This document shows, in pieces, positions 1 to 12,608 of a stretch of DNA of 64,000 nucleotides. This DNA is from Membranipora membranacea. Taxonomy: Eukaryota > Bryozoa > Gymnolaemata > Cheilostomatida > Membraniporidae. Under the pieces are notes generated by a model. It worked only from the letters and a program-made list of their open reading frames with translations. It was not told the origin of the DNA and searched no databases. The position numbers were made by a program, and so were the translations under genes. Position 1 is the first letter of the stretch. Every line of letters starts with the position of its first letter. The stretch is from assembly GCA_914767715.1 (NCBI GenBank), contig OU612071.1:124001-188000 (forward strand), given 5' to 3'.

Positions 1-231
1 CAGAGATAATACTAAGTACACAGGCAATAAAGACTTTATAGTATCTCTGCAGGAGTAAACAACAGAGATAATACAGTCACTACGGTTCCATGTGTCGATT
101 TTGTAAGGATTTCGGGAGTAATCGCCCCATGGAAACGGCATTAAAGTCAAATTCCGATTGTGACGAATGACTTTTTGGACGCAAATATTCATACCTATTC
201 ATAGGGTGTTTATTCGACCTATTTCCTAATT

Positions 232-322
232 GGCGTGGCTGAATGGTTAGCTCGCTTGCACACAATGCCTACAAAGGGATTACATGCGGAAGGCCGGGGT
301 TCAAGTCACAGCCGCGGCAGAT
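232..322 (+). repeat. tRNA-derived SINE-like fragment
   Basis: The stretch has a box A-like block (GTGGCTGAATGGTTAGCTCG) and, about 50 bases on, a box B-like block (GGGTTCAAGTCAC). These are the internal RNA polymerase III promoter elements of a Ser/Leu-type tRNA. The acceptor arms do not pair well, so I read it as a SINE head or tRNA relic, not a working tRNA. I see no gene in the flanking 1-231 or 323-964. Confidence 0.4.
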
Positions 323-964
323 TCTTTTCATGTTTTTTCCACTCATGGGAATGGTTAGAATCCACTGGATTGTAACTGTTCGAAATTGGAGTGAACCACA
401 AAATCGAAGCATGGAACCATAATGATTGTAGAGATTTAGTATAACATATATACTATAGTCATCACTAGGAAGGTGCAGAAAACCAGACAATCTCTCTTAT
501 CTTTCAGCCCACCGATGCTATAGTGAGAAACATGTTCTATACACACAACAACCTTTCCCCACACAGATAGATGTAATGTAAGGCTGGTGGGATATTAATT
601 TGGACATTATCTTGTTCTGATGTAGGTGGTGTTCAGTTGACATGGAGCTTATCATGCACTCACTCAAGTATGAAATTTAGCAAAACCAACACCAAGCTTG
701 ACAGTGCTGGCAACATGGCCTCCACTCTTGTATCATGATAATAATATAATTTACCAGCATCTTTTGATAATGGATGGCATTCACTGATATTTCAGGCACT
801 CATTATTATGACTTTGCAAGTATCTTGACAATGTAGGTCATAGATGGTTGGTTGGTTTATTTTGTCACAAACATTAGGTATGCTGCGAGATTGAGTGTTT
901 ATACTGTTACATGAGTAGGGAATACGAAAAAGAAACATAAACAAAATGAGTAAAGTAAAGTCTG

Positions 965-1645
965 ACTTCTAGTGGATTAAAAAATATCTTGCAATATCAA
1001 AATCAAGTGTCTGAGGAATGAGTCTTTACCCCAGGCAGTTCCGTATTTAAGGTTGCGATATGTGCCTGAGGGGAGTTTCTCAAGAAAATTGTTTAAAAAA
1101 TGTTCGTCATCATGTATTATCTGCAGGGCCAGGTTCTTTGTACGTTTTGATATGACTGAATCTAGGTCCCCAATATCAAGACCTAGTCTGTCGCCTTGCT
1201 AAAAAAAAACTTTCTCAGAGCTTTCTTGTCTCGTGAATAAATACTAGGGAACAAAATAGGTAGGCAGTAGGTTAGAATGGATACAATAAAACTTTTAAAT
1301 AACATGCAGGCTAAAGGCTTTGTACTCTGACAATTAAAGGTTCTGATGACAAACATTCTCTGATTTGCTTTGGATACAACATTATTGACATGATCTTCGA
1401 AACGTAATTTGTTATCAAAGAGAACTCCCAAATATTTAACATTGTCACAAAAATCTATTTTTACACCACATAATTCGAGAGTAGGACTGTCAGGTTTATC
1501 TCTCTTAGTGGAGAAAAGCATCCCTTGGGTTTTAGAAGGACTAAGTAATAAGTCGAGTTCTTTGCATAGACCAGAGATTCTAGTCATATTGTGTAAGCAG
1601 GCTGATGGTGTATATATAAATCTTGTGACATCAGTGACTTTGCAG
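965..1645 (-). pseudogene. Non-LTR retrotransposon reverse transcriptase, C-terminal relic
   Basis: Minus-strand translation gives the region after the YADD box of a CR1/Jockey-type reverse transcriptase: a block with LLLSPSKTQGMLFS, then VKYLGVLFDNKLRFEDHV, then a thumb-like segment ending ILTYCLPILF. Near 1195-1205 a run of A residues shifts the frame. Translation then resumes with a typical LINE C-terminal end (LALQIIHDDEHFLNNF...GTAWGKDSF) to about 965. The catalytic core and the endonuclease are absent, so this is a 5'-truncated, frameshifted copy. Clade assignment is by motif style only. Confidence 0.75.
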
Positions 1646-2036
1646 GGGTATTACAGAGCCACATTCTTATATTAAAAAGCACAAGACCAAGTTGATGTGC
1701 GGACAATACCTCATTTTCTATGACTGCTACAGGGAATCCGTCCGTTTGAGAACAGTCCACTCTGCCTACGTGGAAGACCTGGGGTCCCTAGATTATCTCA
1801 CCATTACAGCCACGTGTTGCTATGTTTCATTAAAAAATCCACAAATTTTGCAACTTCAAGCCTCTGGGTAAAGATGTTTTTTTTACTGAGGACAGTTTCG
1901 CGGCATAGTCATAGCTTATAGAAATAACCAAAGTCTAGTAAATGTTAGCTAACAACAAACATTACCGATGCACGCCTGCGAGAAAAGTCCAACTTTTCAC
2001 CTGACAAATAATTTACTTCTTTAAGAGTACACCGCC

Positions 2037-2200
2037 ATGCAGGAATTAGGGGATCTGAGGCTATGTCACGAACTAGGGGATCTGAGGCTCTGTCAGGAAC
2101 TAGGGGATCTGAGGCTATGCCAGGAACTAGGGGATCTGAGGCTATGTCAGGAACTAGGGGATCTGAGGCTATGTCAGGAACAAGGGGATCTGAGGCTATG
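2037..2200. repeat. 27-bp minisatellite, six units
   Basis: About six tandem copies of a 27-bp unit with core AACTAGGGGATCTGAGGCTA. The period is a multiple of three, so it makes a spurious open frame repeating QELGDLRLC. It directly abuts the foldback repeat at 2208. Confidence 0.9.
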
Positions 2201-2207
2201 TTATGGT

Positions 2208-2284
2208 AGCCTTGTCACGCGGGTTTTTGGATTTTGGATTTTTTTCCCAAAACTTAAAAAACCAAAAACCCGCGTGACAAGGCT
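2208..2284. repeat. Foldback inverted repeat, 23-bp perfect arms
   Basis: Positions 2208-2230 (AGCCTTGTCACGCGGGTTTT...) are exactly complementary to 2262-2284, around a 31-base T-rich/A-rich loop. It could be a miniature inverted-repeat element or a stable RNA hairpin. No clear target duplication is visible. Confidence 0.8.
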
Positions 2285-2289
2285 GTTAT

Positions 2290-5200
2290 AGACTGTAAGT
2301 CACTACCAAACTGATATAACATACCAAGTCTTTTAGCCCCTCCGGATACGAGCCTTCCTAGCCTGAATATAACAGCTCTCTCATACTCCTGTTAGTACTA
2401 CCTGCAAGTATAAAATCTCAGACTATGATAAGAAATAGCTTACAGACGAGCGATTAACCAGGCATCAATCGGTTCTCTAAAACGATTGAAAAAAAAATAA
2501 CTCTGTTTCTTGAATCTGTTCAAATTAATAATGACTGCAAACTGCAAGCATTCATTAACTTCTATAATACAGTCTGTGGGCTGATAATCTGTACTGTATT
2601 ATTAGATAAAGTCTGAATTTTTGCGTAGTTTTTAGCTGATTATTTCAACTCCCAAAGAACATACTTATATTACACTTTACACCTGTACAATATAGTACTC
2701 ATTCGGCTCAGGTCAACAAAAGCTGTGATGTGGAAAAGCCAAGAATCAGAAAGAAACATTTTGTTTGGCCAATAAAGTTAAAAAATTTGTAAATTTTTTG
2801 TCTCGCATCTGAGCAAATGACTATGAAATGGAGAACATTTGAGGCAGCAACACCGACATCAACTTTCACAACTATCATAGGTAACTGACTGATTAAAACA
2901 TGCTTTGGTCTTTGGGAAGCCTTTAAAGAGGTTGAGCAGTTTAGGTACAGCATTCATTATAGAGAATTGTAAGTACACCTACAGGGGTTTACTTATGTGG
3001 GGAGTAATATTATGGACCAAAATAAATGTTATGCGACTTTCTTTTACCAATATGCTATGCTCAACTTTACATCCAAAAACATATGACATCACGGTAATTA
3101 CCCAGTGGGAATTCCACTGAGCCGCACTTAGTAGCATACAGCATAATTATTGATGACCAGCTGATTTGCTATTCACTACAAAATCAATAATGAGCCATGC
3201 ATTGCATAACTGTGTCATAAAGTTCTTCTGCCGATGATTTTGATGTGCTATTTTGGTGTCATTTTCATAATCGTAAGGGAGCTGAGAGAACTTAAATTTG
3301 TGAATTCATTTTTCTGATGGCTTCCAACATTGAGCAACAACAAGGAGCTGCTGTGCAGTATGACGATAATGAATCGGTTCACGATAGGAACTGAAATTCA
3401 GATCCAGCATTGATTATAGAGACTTGGTAGTCCATCTACAGTGGTCAACTTGTGCGGGAGTAATAATATAGGGAAAAAGAATTGCGATGTGATAAAGTAT
3501 TTTTTCACCAATAGACTACACAAAGCTCCCTGACCTGACCTTATACCACAGCCCATTTACTCCCTCCCCATTCCAGTGCACTATTTTGTGTTTGGTCTAC
3601 TGATTATTGTTCTTTGTGATATTTTCCTCATAATTACGTATTTGAATTTCACATCTCATATATACCTAGTCCTTCAGATGTGCCACTGAGAGATGTTTCA
3701 GACCGGTGGTCTCGTGCGGTCCGTCCATGTGTCTATCTCTACTGCATGTGAATGGGTTTATACTGCTAACTTACTGATCCTAGAACATCTAGAGCGTTTT
3801 TACCCCTCTAACCCGATTAACCCCCCCCCCCCCTCACACTATGGTTTGAAATTCCAAACTCCACAGCCAGACTTGAGAAATAAGGGTTACTCGAATCCAA
3901 ATGCGAGTACATACCTGCTTGAGGAAGGCTCCCCTCTGTATCAGATGATATCATAGCATTCTCATTGAGCTGCGGGATATTTAGAACTTGTTAAGTATTT
4001 GTGTGTAATTTATATCAGCAGAGACTTTAACATACACACGTATTTAGCTATGCATCTGCAATCAGATTATTTTCGCCTCATGCATTTGTCCATATCGATG
4101 GGAACGAGACCTCTCACAGCACCCCTTCCCTCAGAGATATCCTGGCTAACGAATCAGCATGTCAGCGTTTCTTTGGGTGAATCATCTCTCCCCTCATTCT
4201 TCCATCGCTGGCTGAATGTTTCGTGTGACGCACCACCTTATCTTATACTGTGTCAGTAGCAATTACATAACATGATGGTGGTTAGAACTTGGATTATTAT
4301 TTTTTGGGATATTCACCTCGGCAGACCTTGATTTGTTGAGTGAGCCCCATAACATGCGGTGCAAGAGTGTTTCTTTTGTCGAATTGTTCTTAGTCAACGA
4401 TCCCATAACATGTGTGTAGAGTATCATATTTCTGTGAATCTTATAGTGACCAGATCTTACTGCTGTGATATTGATAATCAATTTTTGGTTCCCTTAGGAC
4501 TCTGCGTATGATCACTCTTTTTTTGTAACACACATGATTTGATGCGTAACTACTCCTCGGAAAGATCTATAAGTCTCCTGGGTTTAAGGTGACTAAATTA
4601 TTGATTCTAAAGGAAATAAAGGTCCATGAAAATGGGATTAATAATGGAAGGCATTGAGAAGAGTGTTCCAACTAAAATTCAAGTTTCAATCGTTGAGATA
4701 TTTAGTATTTTCTATTTGGGTGAAATATGTAGGGAGAGAGTTTAAAAAGTCTAGCAAAAAAAGGGAGATTGAGCTAAACTAGCTGCATGTAAGTGAAACA
4801 AAGGGAACACTCCTTTGTCTTACACAGCAGGCTGTCAGTGTCTATCAGTCAGTGTATACACAGATTGGGAGGCTGACAGTCAGTGTATACACCGGTTGGA
4901 GGCTGACAGTCAGTGTATACACTGATTTGGAGTCTTCTGGTAATTATAGGGTCGTAGTTTAGAAAAAATGGTAGGGGAGGCGCAAATTCTTGAGGGTGTG
5001 AATAAACTCCAGGTTGGGTATTTTAATCTCCCTCTGAGTCCCTAGTGCACAGCCTCAAATGTGTTTTAAAATATAAATAACAAATAGATGTCTGAAATGA
5101 GCTGATTCTGACATGGAATATTCAATTATAGCCTCTTTGTGCCACTCTATTGAGCATTCTAGGGGAGGCATAGCGTCCCTGCTTCCCCTACAACTACAGG

Positions 5201-6040
5201 CCTGGGTATGATTAGCTGATGACATCATTAGATTATATTTATCTCTCATTAATCATCTGGTGCTAATTAATACACACAAGTCACAAATACTGAGATAGTC
5301 AGCGATTAATTAAGTATTTATCTTTATAATATGTTAGATCTGCACTGCAGCTAATTTTTGGTTAAGGCAGTTAAACTAATGGGATCTACTCACAAGAAGA
5401 TAGAGGTTAACTTATGCTCGTGAATTGTATTGAGATATAACCAATATAACCAACTGAGATATTAGATAGACTCTGTGAGATCAATGAGTTCATTGGTGAG
5501 ATCTAAGCTAACTATTAGACTATGTGAGATCGAAGCTAACTTCACCAATCGTCATTACACTTTGTAGATCGGTTTGAGCTAAAGACTCAAATATTTCAAA
5601 AGACATGTAATTTCAGCATGCATGTATTCAGTCGATTCCCATCACATTCATAGCTTGAAGTTACCCTTTCTCTCAATATTCAACTTACAAAAAAGGAGCT
5701 TAGATACCAAAAATGTTCTGCGCTGCTCCCATTATTACTGATCAGATTACAAAATCTGATGAACAGTCGTTAATGAGAACCTAAGGCAGTGTTATCTATG
5801 TACATCTCACCGGAGGGCCCAGAGAAAGTCAGATACTCATCAGGCAGAATGTAGAGAGCCTAGATTCAGCTTTTCATTTACTTTGGTTACATAACAGGTC
5901 ACGCTGTATCACCTGATCTAATCAGGTTATACATTATTTTCTCCCCTTGTAAAATAAGGGAACAACTCCCAAATTCAACATTACAAGTGAAAGTTAGTAG
6001 CTGGTGCAATTAAGTAACATCTCTTTTTAATTTGTTTTAA
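2290..6040. other. Non-coding stretch without recognisable gene
   Basis: Open frames here are short and overlapping, and none has recognisable motifs or coherent splice sites. The only structure I see is a small tandem repeat at about 4843-4925 and a poly-C tract near 3825. It may hold the promoter and 5' exon of the stomatin gene that starts downstream. Confidence 0.5.
4843..4925. repeat. Short tandem repeat, about three units
   Basis: Units of roughly 35-40 bases share GGCTGACAGTCAGTGTATAC, followed by a variable GGTTGGA/GATTTGGA spacer. Confidence 0.7.
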
Positions 6041-6041
6041 G

Positions 6042-9000
6042 GACTTTTGCCAGCCGGCGGTGAAGGCATACGCTCTGACAGCCCATCCCCTCCACATTAT
6101 GACACTCACACAGGCTATCCCAGACATAGAGGGACATCACACCAGGCCCCTCACAGGCCTTACTCTGCGCCCACAGGCTACTCTGCTCCCACAGGCTATT
6201 GCTGTGATGAGGTTGATACTGCACACTCTGACGGTCTCGGTGAGTTATCCTCTCTTCTCTCTTCTCTAGACTCGGTGAGTTATCCTCTCTTCTCTCTCCT
6301 CTATTCTTGTCTCCTCATGTCAATAAATAAGTGATTGACTCTTAGGTCACTTTAAATTGTTTAAAAATACGCTCATTGGAGTATTAAATTTTAACTCCTT
6401 TACAAAACTGAAACATCAAGATGTGAGTTTTATTGAGAGGGTATTGCACCAGTGAACCTTAAGATATATTTGAATGTTCGAATGTGTTTGTCACTATATT
6501 CTGTCAATTTAATACACCAAGTTTGAACTGACCGGCATTCACTGCTACATTTGTAATATAGTTACCTACACTAGACAATAAATCACATCAGCAATAAGTG
6601 TACAGACTATCCGACCCAATTGTGTCTAACAATGATATAACAACTCCAACTTTATCATCATAAGTCGAGTTGAATAATAGTCAGAGCACTGAGGATACAA
6701 TCTAGACCTGATTCAGCTTTATAATAGTCAGCGCACTGAGGATACAATCTGGACCTGATTCAGCTTTCCATCACTCCCGCATGGCTTAGAATTTCAGATT
6801 AATTTTTTGCCGTTGTAATGGAGGCCTTACACTAAGATGCATGTAACTTGTTCAGCGGTTTCCCTGCTACAGTTTGCAGAAATTCTTACGCCAATTGCTA
6901 CTCAAAGTTTTAATTCCAAAGAGAGCTCAATCAAGCAGAGAATGATACTTTAGTTTAACTTCTGTAGGTAACAGTGTCAGAATTTAGCCTATGTTCTTTC
7001 TTATGCTAGACGGTGGTGGTTTGGGACGTGGTTGTGGTGTAGCTATGATGGTCTTGTCTATAACTATTATAGTCTTAACCTTCCCCTTCAGTCTATGTGT
7101 CTGTATTAAGGTGAGTCACTAGTCTATATGTCTGTCTGTATGTCTATATGTTAGTGTCCCGTTAAATCCACAAATAATAGTCACGGCAGACGGGTCACTG
7201 CTGATCCTTGTCAAAACTAGATATGAATGGAAAATTGTCACATGATAGTATTATTTAGGCATATTTGATCACTCAATGAATGTCTGTTTCAAGTTGGACA
7301 TGTTTTTTTATAACACCCATATGCCGGTAACTGTACATTGCTGAACAGGCTGAACGGACTGAACAGCTGAACAGAATTTGTCAGGCGACTATTTTTGCAC
7401 AAGGGTGGACAATCCCTTATATTCTGCTCATTAATTTATTTATTTTGAGTTTGCATTCGACTTGGTTTCCTTCAATTTTATTCACAGTGAATCCTTCTGC
7501 ATTACACTAGTGACCGGATGGAAAGAAGCTTGTCTTGGCAAGCTTTGTTGTGAAGGAACCCTAGGCCCCCTCCCCATATCAAAGCTTGTAAAGACTAGCT
7601 AGATGGAAGGTTGTGCTGGATAATGTTTCTGGTTTCCTGAACACCATCAGATTATGTCAGAATTGGCACATTGATCGCTACATTTGCTTGACCCAAATCG
7701 GTTATATTAGGCACCAACAGGAACTTAGTGACTCAATCAATCATTTGGCCAGGAGGAATGTGTTTGAGGAGTGATAGTCAGCCGTAGAAAACAATACAAA
7801 TAATTTTGCTAGTCTGAGAAATTCTGTTCAGCTGTTCAGCCTGTTCAGCAATATACAGTTACCGCTCGTATGCCATATAACTTATCTCGGCATATACAGA
7901 TTAACTCAGTTAGCCGATTTGATCTTTAGTTTGAACGAAGAGTAGAGCAACTCCCCAAATGTAAATAAGTTTTTTCTTGGATTACCTGTAGCCTCCCCCC
8001 CATTGGTCCAATATCACATACATGTGTTGACTGTTTGTTGTTGTTTTAATTTCATATAGTCTGACAAGTTATGATTGCAGGTAGTACAGGAGTATGAGAG
8101 AGCTGTTATATTCAGACTAGGCAGACTATTACCAGGAGGAGCTAAAGGACCAGGTAAGATCATGTACTACCTCCAAATCTGAGTTTTAAGGAGGGAAGTC
8201 TTATTTTTGTGCATACATATTTGTGTTTACGTCAATATGATGTTAATTTGAAAAGTTATCCCCTCTTTTATGTTGAGGAGACAACTCTCATATGTAAATT
8301 GTACTCGCGCTATTTAATTAGTATTCAGCAGACCTTATCTCCATTTTTTTTCTTTTTTTGTAGGAATGTTCTTCATATTTCCCTGTATGGATAACTACAT
8401 TAAGATAGACCTGAGGACTGTCACATTCAACGTTCCCCCTCAAGAGGTGAGATTGTATTGGCATCATCTGTAGTAATGTGAAGTGATGCTCAACTTCGTA
8501 ACCGGGTACCTCCAATATCAATCTAAGAACAATAATCATGCCTCATCTGAGGAATGATTAATGAACTTTTGCCCTCCACCAGTCACACAAAGTTATACAT
8601 CAGTAGGAGGTTATTCAATCTTCCTCTCGACCCCTTAGTTGTTAGCTGAGCCCTGTTTGCCGAAGGGTATATAACTTGGTAAGCCGCACCTTCCTGATAT
8701 TATGTTTAAAAAAGGTCAACAGTTGTCTGCTCTCACCTAAACCTTTCCCTTTAGACTCTATCTCTGTTCCCTTTAGATACTAACTAAGGACGCGGTGACA
8801 GTAGCTGTAGACGCTGTGGTTTATTACAGAGTAAGAAATCCTACAGTGGCTATAACTAATGTAGAGGATGCTAACAGGAGCACTAGATTATTAGCTCAGA
8901 CTACACTCAGGAACGTACTAGGTTAGTACACTGTATAATGAGATAGGCCTAGTAGATAGTATTGATAGATAGATAGTAGCGAGGTCGGATGGTTTAGTGG

Positions 9001-12000
9001 TCTGTTCGTCACAGTTATAGTCCTGTGATCAGTTAGGACAACGTCCATGAACTCAATTCGTAATTTAGGTCATATTTAAGGTCATATATGAGTAGCCTTA
9101 TGAGTTTGGTGGGCTGCGGCTTTGATATTCATTAATAGTTTGGTGATCTGAGAAGACCGTCTATCAGAGATGAGTGATATTTTAACATAAATTTTGCTAG
9201 CTGAGTTTGTGTCTAGGCCTATATAAGATATGAAAAGGTAAATATGGGCTTACCTTTCATTCAGCTATCTCAAGCATAATTTTTCTCTTTAAAAACTCAA
9301 CATCTCTAGAGATGGCCCAGTAGCCGCTGAGTGGTAGCTACTTGTTAGATGTTTTTTTTCTGGTTCGCTTACACTACATTATATATTAGATAGGACTAGT
9401 AGCCGCTGAGTGGGAGCTACTTATTAGATGTTTTTTTTCTGGTTCGCTTACACTACATTATATATTAGATAGGCCTAGTAGTCACTGAGTGAGTGAGAGC
9501 AACTTATTACATATGTATTACAGGTACACGCACTCTACATGATATATTAGCTGAGAGAGGAGAAATATCACACAGTATGCAGGAGACATTAGATTCAGCT
9601 ACAGATCCATGGGGTATTCAAGTAGAAAGAGTCGAAATGTAAGCGCTATATAATCACCATAATACTATTCCAACCGCTTGTTAAGGCTGGAACGGGTTTT
9701 GAACCCGGTCCTGACCCGCGGGTACAACCACCTCGGGTCAGTACCGGGTCGGGTTTAAGCTTTTCGGGTTTGAGCTTACTCAGGCCTAGTCAGTCATTTC
9801 ATTTGCACTACCAAATACTAGTTATGTCTTTCAACTAGCTGGTCAAAACATCGCCTGGACCAAGGTTTGATCCAGCGATGTTGTGTTCAGCAGTCCAGGA
9901 CCTTATCCACTACACTACTGAACTTATATGTCTGCAATGAAATCAAGACTATATTATCATAAAAAAACTTTGTATTCCAAGTACATGTAAAAATGGGAGT
10001 TGCCTGCATTTATGTGTGGTGGGGGAACTCCAAAATGATGTATATGATGGCTATTAGAATTTGACTAATATTCAGTATTCAAATCCTATGGCAATATCCA
10101 TTTCGATATAGAATGATCTTGAGATCCAATATGGGAGCCTAGAACAGCAACTTTGCTGATAACAGTTTTTGTATCTAAGGGAATGGGGGTTATCATGTAA
10201 ATAGTTTGAATGTTATGACTGCGGTACTTTTCGTATTCTTTGTATGAATGAATTCAATATTTCACAACGGCTCAGCAATAAATAGGTTCAGTAGCTCTGT
10301 TTCAAGCGTACTCGAACCTGACCTGGCCCATCCTGAAAGATAGCCAAAACCCGGAAACCCGACCCGGTTCTGGTATTGTGAACCCGTTCCAGCCTTACCT
10401 CTTGTTATCTGCTTTGAGATTTGTCGAAATGCAAGTTACATTATTATGAATGCTGTTATATCATTGATCAATTTGTACGGATATTTTTGTTGAGAGGGCT
10501 GATAGGTTGGTGATGTGAGGATGCATGACATGACTCGTCTTAACTAATGACCAAGCAATATGTCAAAAACAGCTCAATCACATGACGCGATATGATGCTG
10601 AAGCCAATAATTTCAGAAACTCTGTCTGAAGAGCTTTCCTACCTTGTAAAATTTTCAGAGCCTGTCAATGCTGGTGTCTTAATTTAGGAGTTATATGTCA
10701 TTTGAACAATGATGTTATCAATCTGTAAATTTGATGTTTCAATTGTGCAGAAAGGATGTACGGCTGCCTGTCCAGCTTCAAAGAGCCATGGCAGCAGAAG
10801 CTGAGGCCACAAGAGAATCTAAGGCTAAGGTGAGTAATAAGTTGCCTTCTATGCTGATAGGAGTACAATTCGCACCTAAGACTCATTCTCCAAATAGTCA
10901 AAATAACCCGGAATCATATCATCACCTCCCCCCCCCCCCCGCCAGTTGGCTGTCAGACAAGCTAGAGTCTTTGGACCTCAGGCAATCGTCATTATATCTT
11001 GCACGTGCAAATAGGGTTGGCTATCTAGGACGTGCTCCACAAGCTAAATTATCTCAGGGTACATACAACATGTTGGAGGACTATTTTAAGACTGCACCAA
11101 ACCAAGGGGGATAACTCCAGAGTAAGATTAATTAAACACAAGACACTCATTACACAGAACCGGTGGTGTGACCTATTTACTGTGGAACTTTGTTTCGTAT
11201 GTGACCTTTAACCATCAACCTCCTCCTCCTTCAACTCACAAACACTTGATTGAACCAAAATAAATTAAACCCCAATTAACAGAGCTGCCCTTGTATTAGT
11301 CTTGACCTCTGCGCTAAGTTATTGGACTATTTTACGTGACCTTCACCCTCTCTCATGTGACCTTCACCCTCTCTATGTGACCTTTGACCTCATTACTGTA
11401 GGTTATAGCAGCAGAAGGGGAACAGAAAGCTGCCAGAGCATTAAAAGAAGCAGCAGAGATAATAAGTTCATCTTCAGCTGCCTTACAGCTCAGATATCTA
11501 CAGACTGTGAGTAACACTATAACAATATATATAATATAACTATATATAATATAACTATATATAATATAACTATATATAATATAACTATATATAATATAAC
11601 TATATATAATATAACTATATATAATATATAATATAACTATATATAATATAACTATATATTATATAACTATATATAATATAACTATATAATATAACTATAA
11701 TTATAAATATAATAATATAACCATAATATAACCATATATAATTTAACTATAATAAAGCTATATAAAATATAACTATACATCGTTGTAGTAAGGTTTGAAA
11801 TTATTTTGTAACAATTTTCATTTGAATCAACTGGCTATGCTGGCTCTTATCTAATTGGCCGGGTGATTGGAGAGAGAGTATACCAGGTCAGATGGTACTT
11901 TCCTGAAAGTACTAATTCAGATAAAGTGAAGGTTAAACTGAATTTTTAGTAAGTACTTTCACTGACCTTTCATAAGCTCTCTCTCTCTCCTTCCAGTCAG

Positions 12001-12608
12001 ACAGGTGAGAGCCATTCACATTGGCTATTTTTTATTACAATCAAGAAAGATAACAATTTATGTCCATTATTAAGCGACGTCGAAAGAGTCGTGTTGAGTT
12101 TGACCGACTGAAATATAAACAATCACCAGAAACCCCCCCCCCCCCCCCAACAACAATGCTTGTCAAGACAGGCTAATGAAGCCTCACATAATTGGTTTTT
12201 ATATTCCTTCAAGCATTGATGTATTTCTCACATTACATCAAATTGAATCACAAACCTGTAGATCTCAAGGCTATAATTTAGAGATCCACCAAACGAGAGA
12301 CATGACACTCACTGGTGTGTTAATAAATCACTGCGGTCAGAGAAGGCTTTATTCTGTGACTAATTCACTATTAATCATGAGACTCCACCAAATCTCCACC
12401 AGTTAACATATAGCCAGCTATTATTATTTTGTATATCTTTATATTTTCATTTATATATTTATATATATAAGGCAACAATATTTTTGGATAATTTCTATAC
12501 TTACAGCTGAACACAATCTCCTCAGAGAAGAACTCGACTATTATATTTCCAATTCCTGTCGATTTTATGAAAATGTGGGGCAGAGAAGAAAAGGTGCACA
12601 CTGACTGA
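6042..12608 (+). CDS. Stomatin-family membrane scaffold protein (nine exons seen)
   Basis: Exons: 6042-6239, 7010-7110, 8081-8153, 8364-8446, 8777-8921, 9524-9638, 10751-10829, 11402-11506 and 12507-12608 (TGA). All have AG/GT borders and matching phases. Exon 1 encodes a Pro/Tyr/Ser-rich cytosolic N-terminus. Exon 2 holds the single hydrophobic hairpin ([20 protein letters not shown]). The SPFH/band-7 domain follows, with [73 protein letters not shown] and [11 protein letters not shown], ending in an oligomerisation segment with [14 protein letters not shown]. The match to animal stomatins is close and nearly full length. Stomatins form cholesterol-associated oligomers on the inner membrane face and modulate ion channels. 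The start codon is not in exon 1 as seen, so a 5' exon is missing. Stomatin itself versus a stomatin-like paralogue is unresolved. Confidence 0.93.
7325..7864. mobile_element. Small TIR element in stomatin intron, MULE-like 9-bp duplication
   Basis: The ends are inverted repeats of about 75-80 bp starting CGGTAACTGTA, then TTGCTGAACAGGCTGAAC. The flanks are CCCATATGC (7316-7324) and CTCGTATGC (7865-7873), a 9-bp target duplication with two differences. There is no coding capacity, so it is a non-autonomous element (MITE). Nine-base duplications fit Mutator-like elements. Confidence 0.75.
9319..9500. repeat. 79-bp tandem duplication in stomatin intron
   Basis: Two nearly identical 79-bp units (9319-9397, 9398-9476) begin AGTAGCCGCTGAGTGG and contain a T8 run. 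A partial, more diverged third unit ends in the next exon's acceptor region. Confidence 0.85.
9683..10397. mobile_element. Non-autonomous TIR element, 9-bp target duplication
   Basis: The left end AAGGCTGGAACGGGTT is inverted at the right end (AACCCGTTCCAGCCTT). The flanks CCGCTTGTT (9674-9682) and CCTCTTGTT (10398-10406) match at 8 of 9 bases. The subterminal parts are GC-rich with repeated CGGGT/ACCCG blocks. Inside, 9965-10035 is shared with 32738-32815, which shows a dispersed family. It has no coding capacity and sits in a stomatin intron. MULE-like by duplication length only. Confidence 0.75.
11519..11770. repeat. AT microsatellite (TATATAATATAAC)n
   Basis: A run of about 15-base ACTATATATAATATA units fills the start of the last stomatin intron and decays at its right edge. 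It is simple repeat with no gene content. Confidence 0.95.

Noticed and set aside
2037-2291. Open frame repeating QELGDLRLC
   Set aside because: It arises because the 27-bp minisatellite period is a multiple of three, and the frame runs into the foldback.
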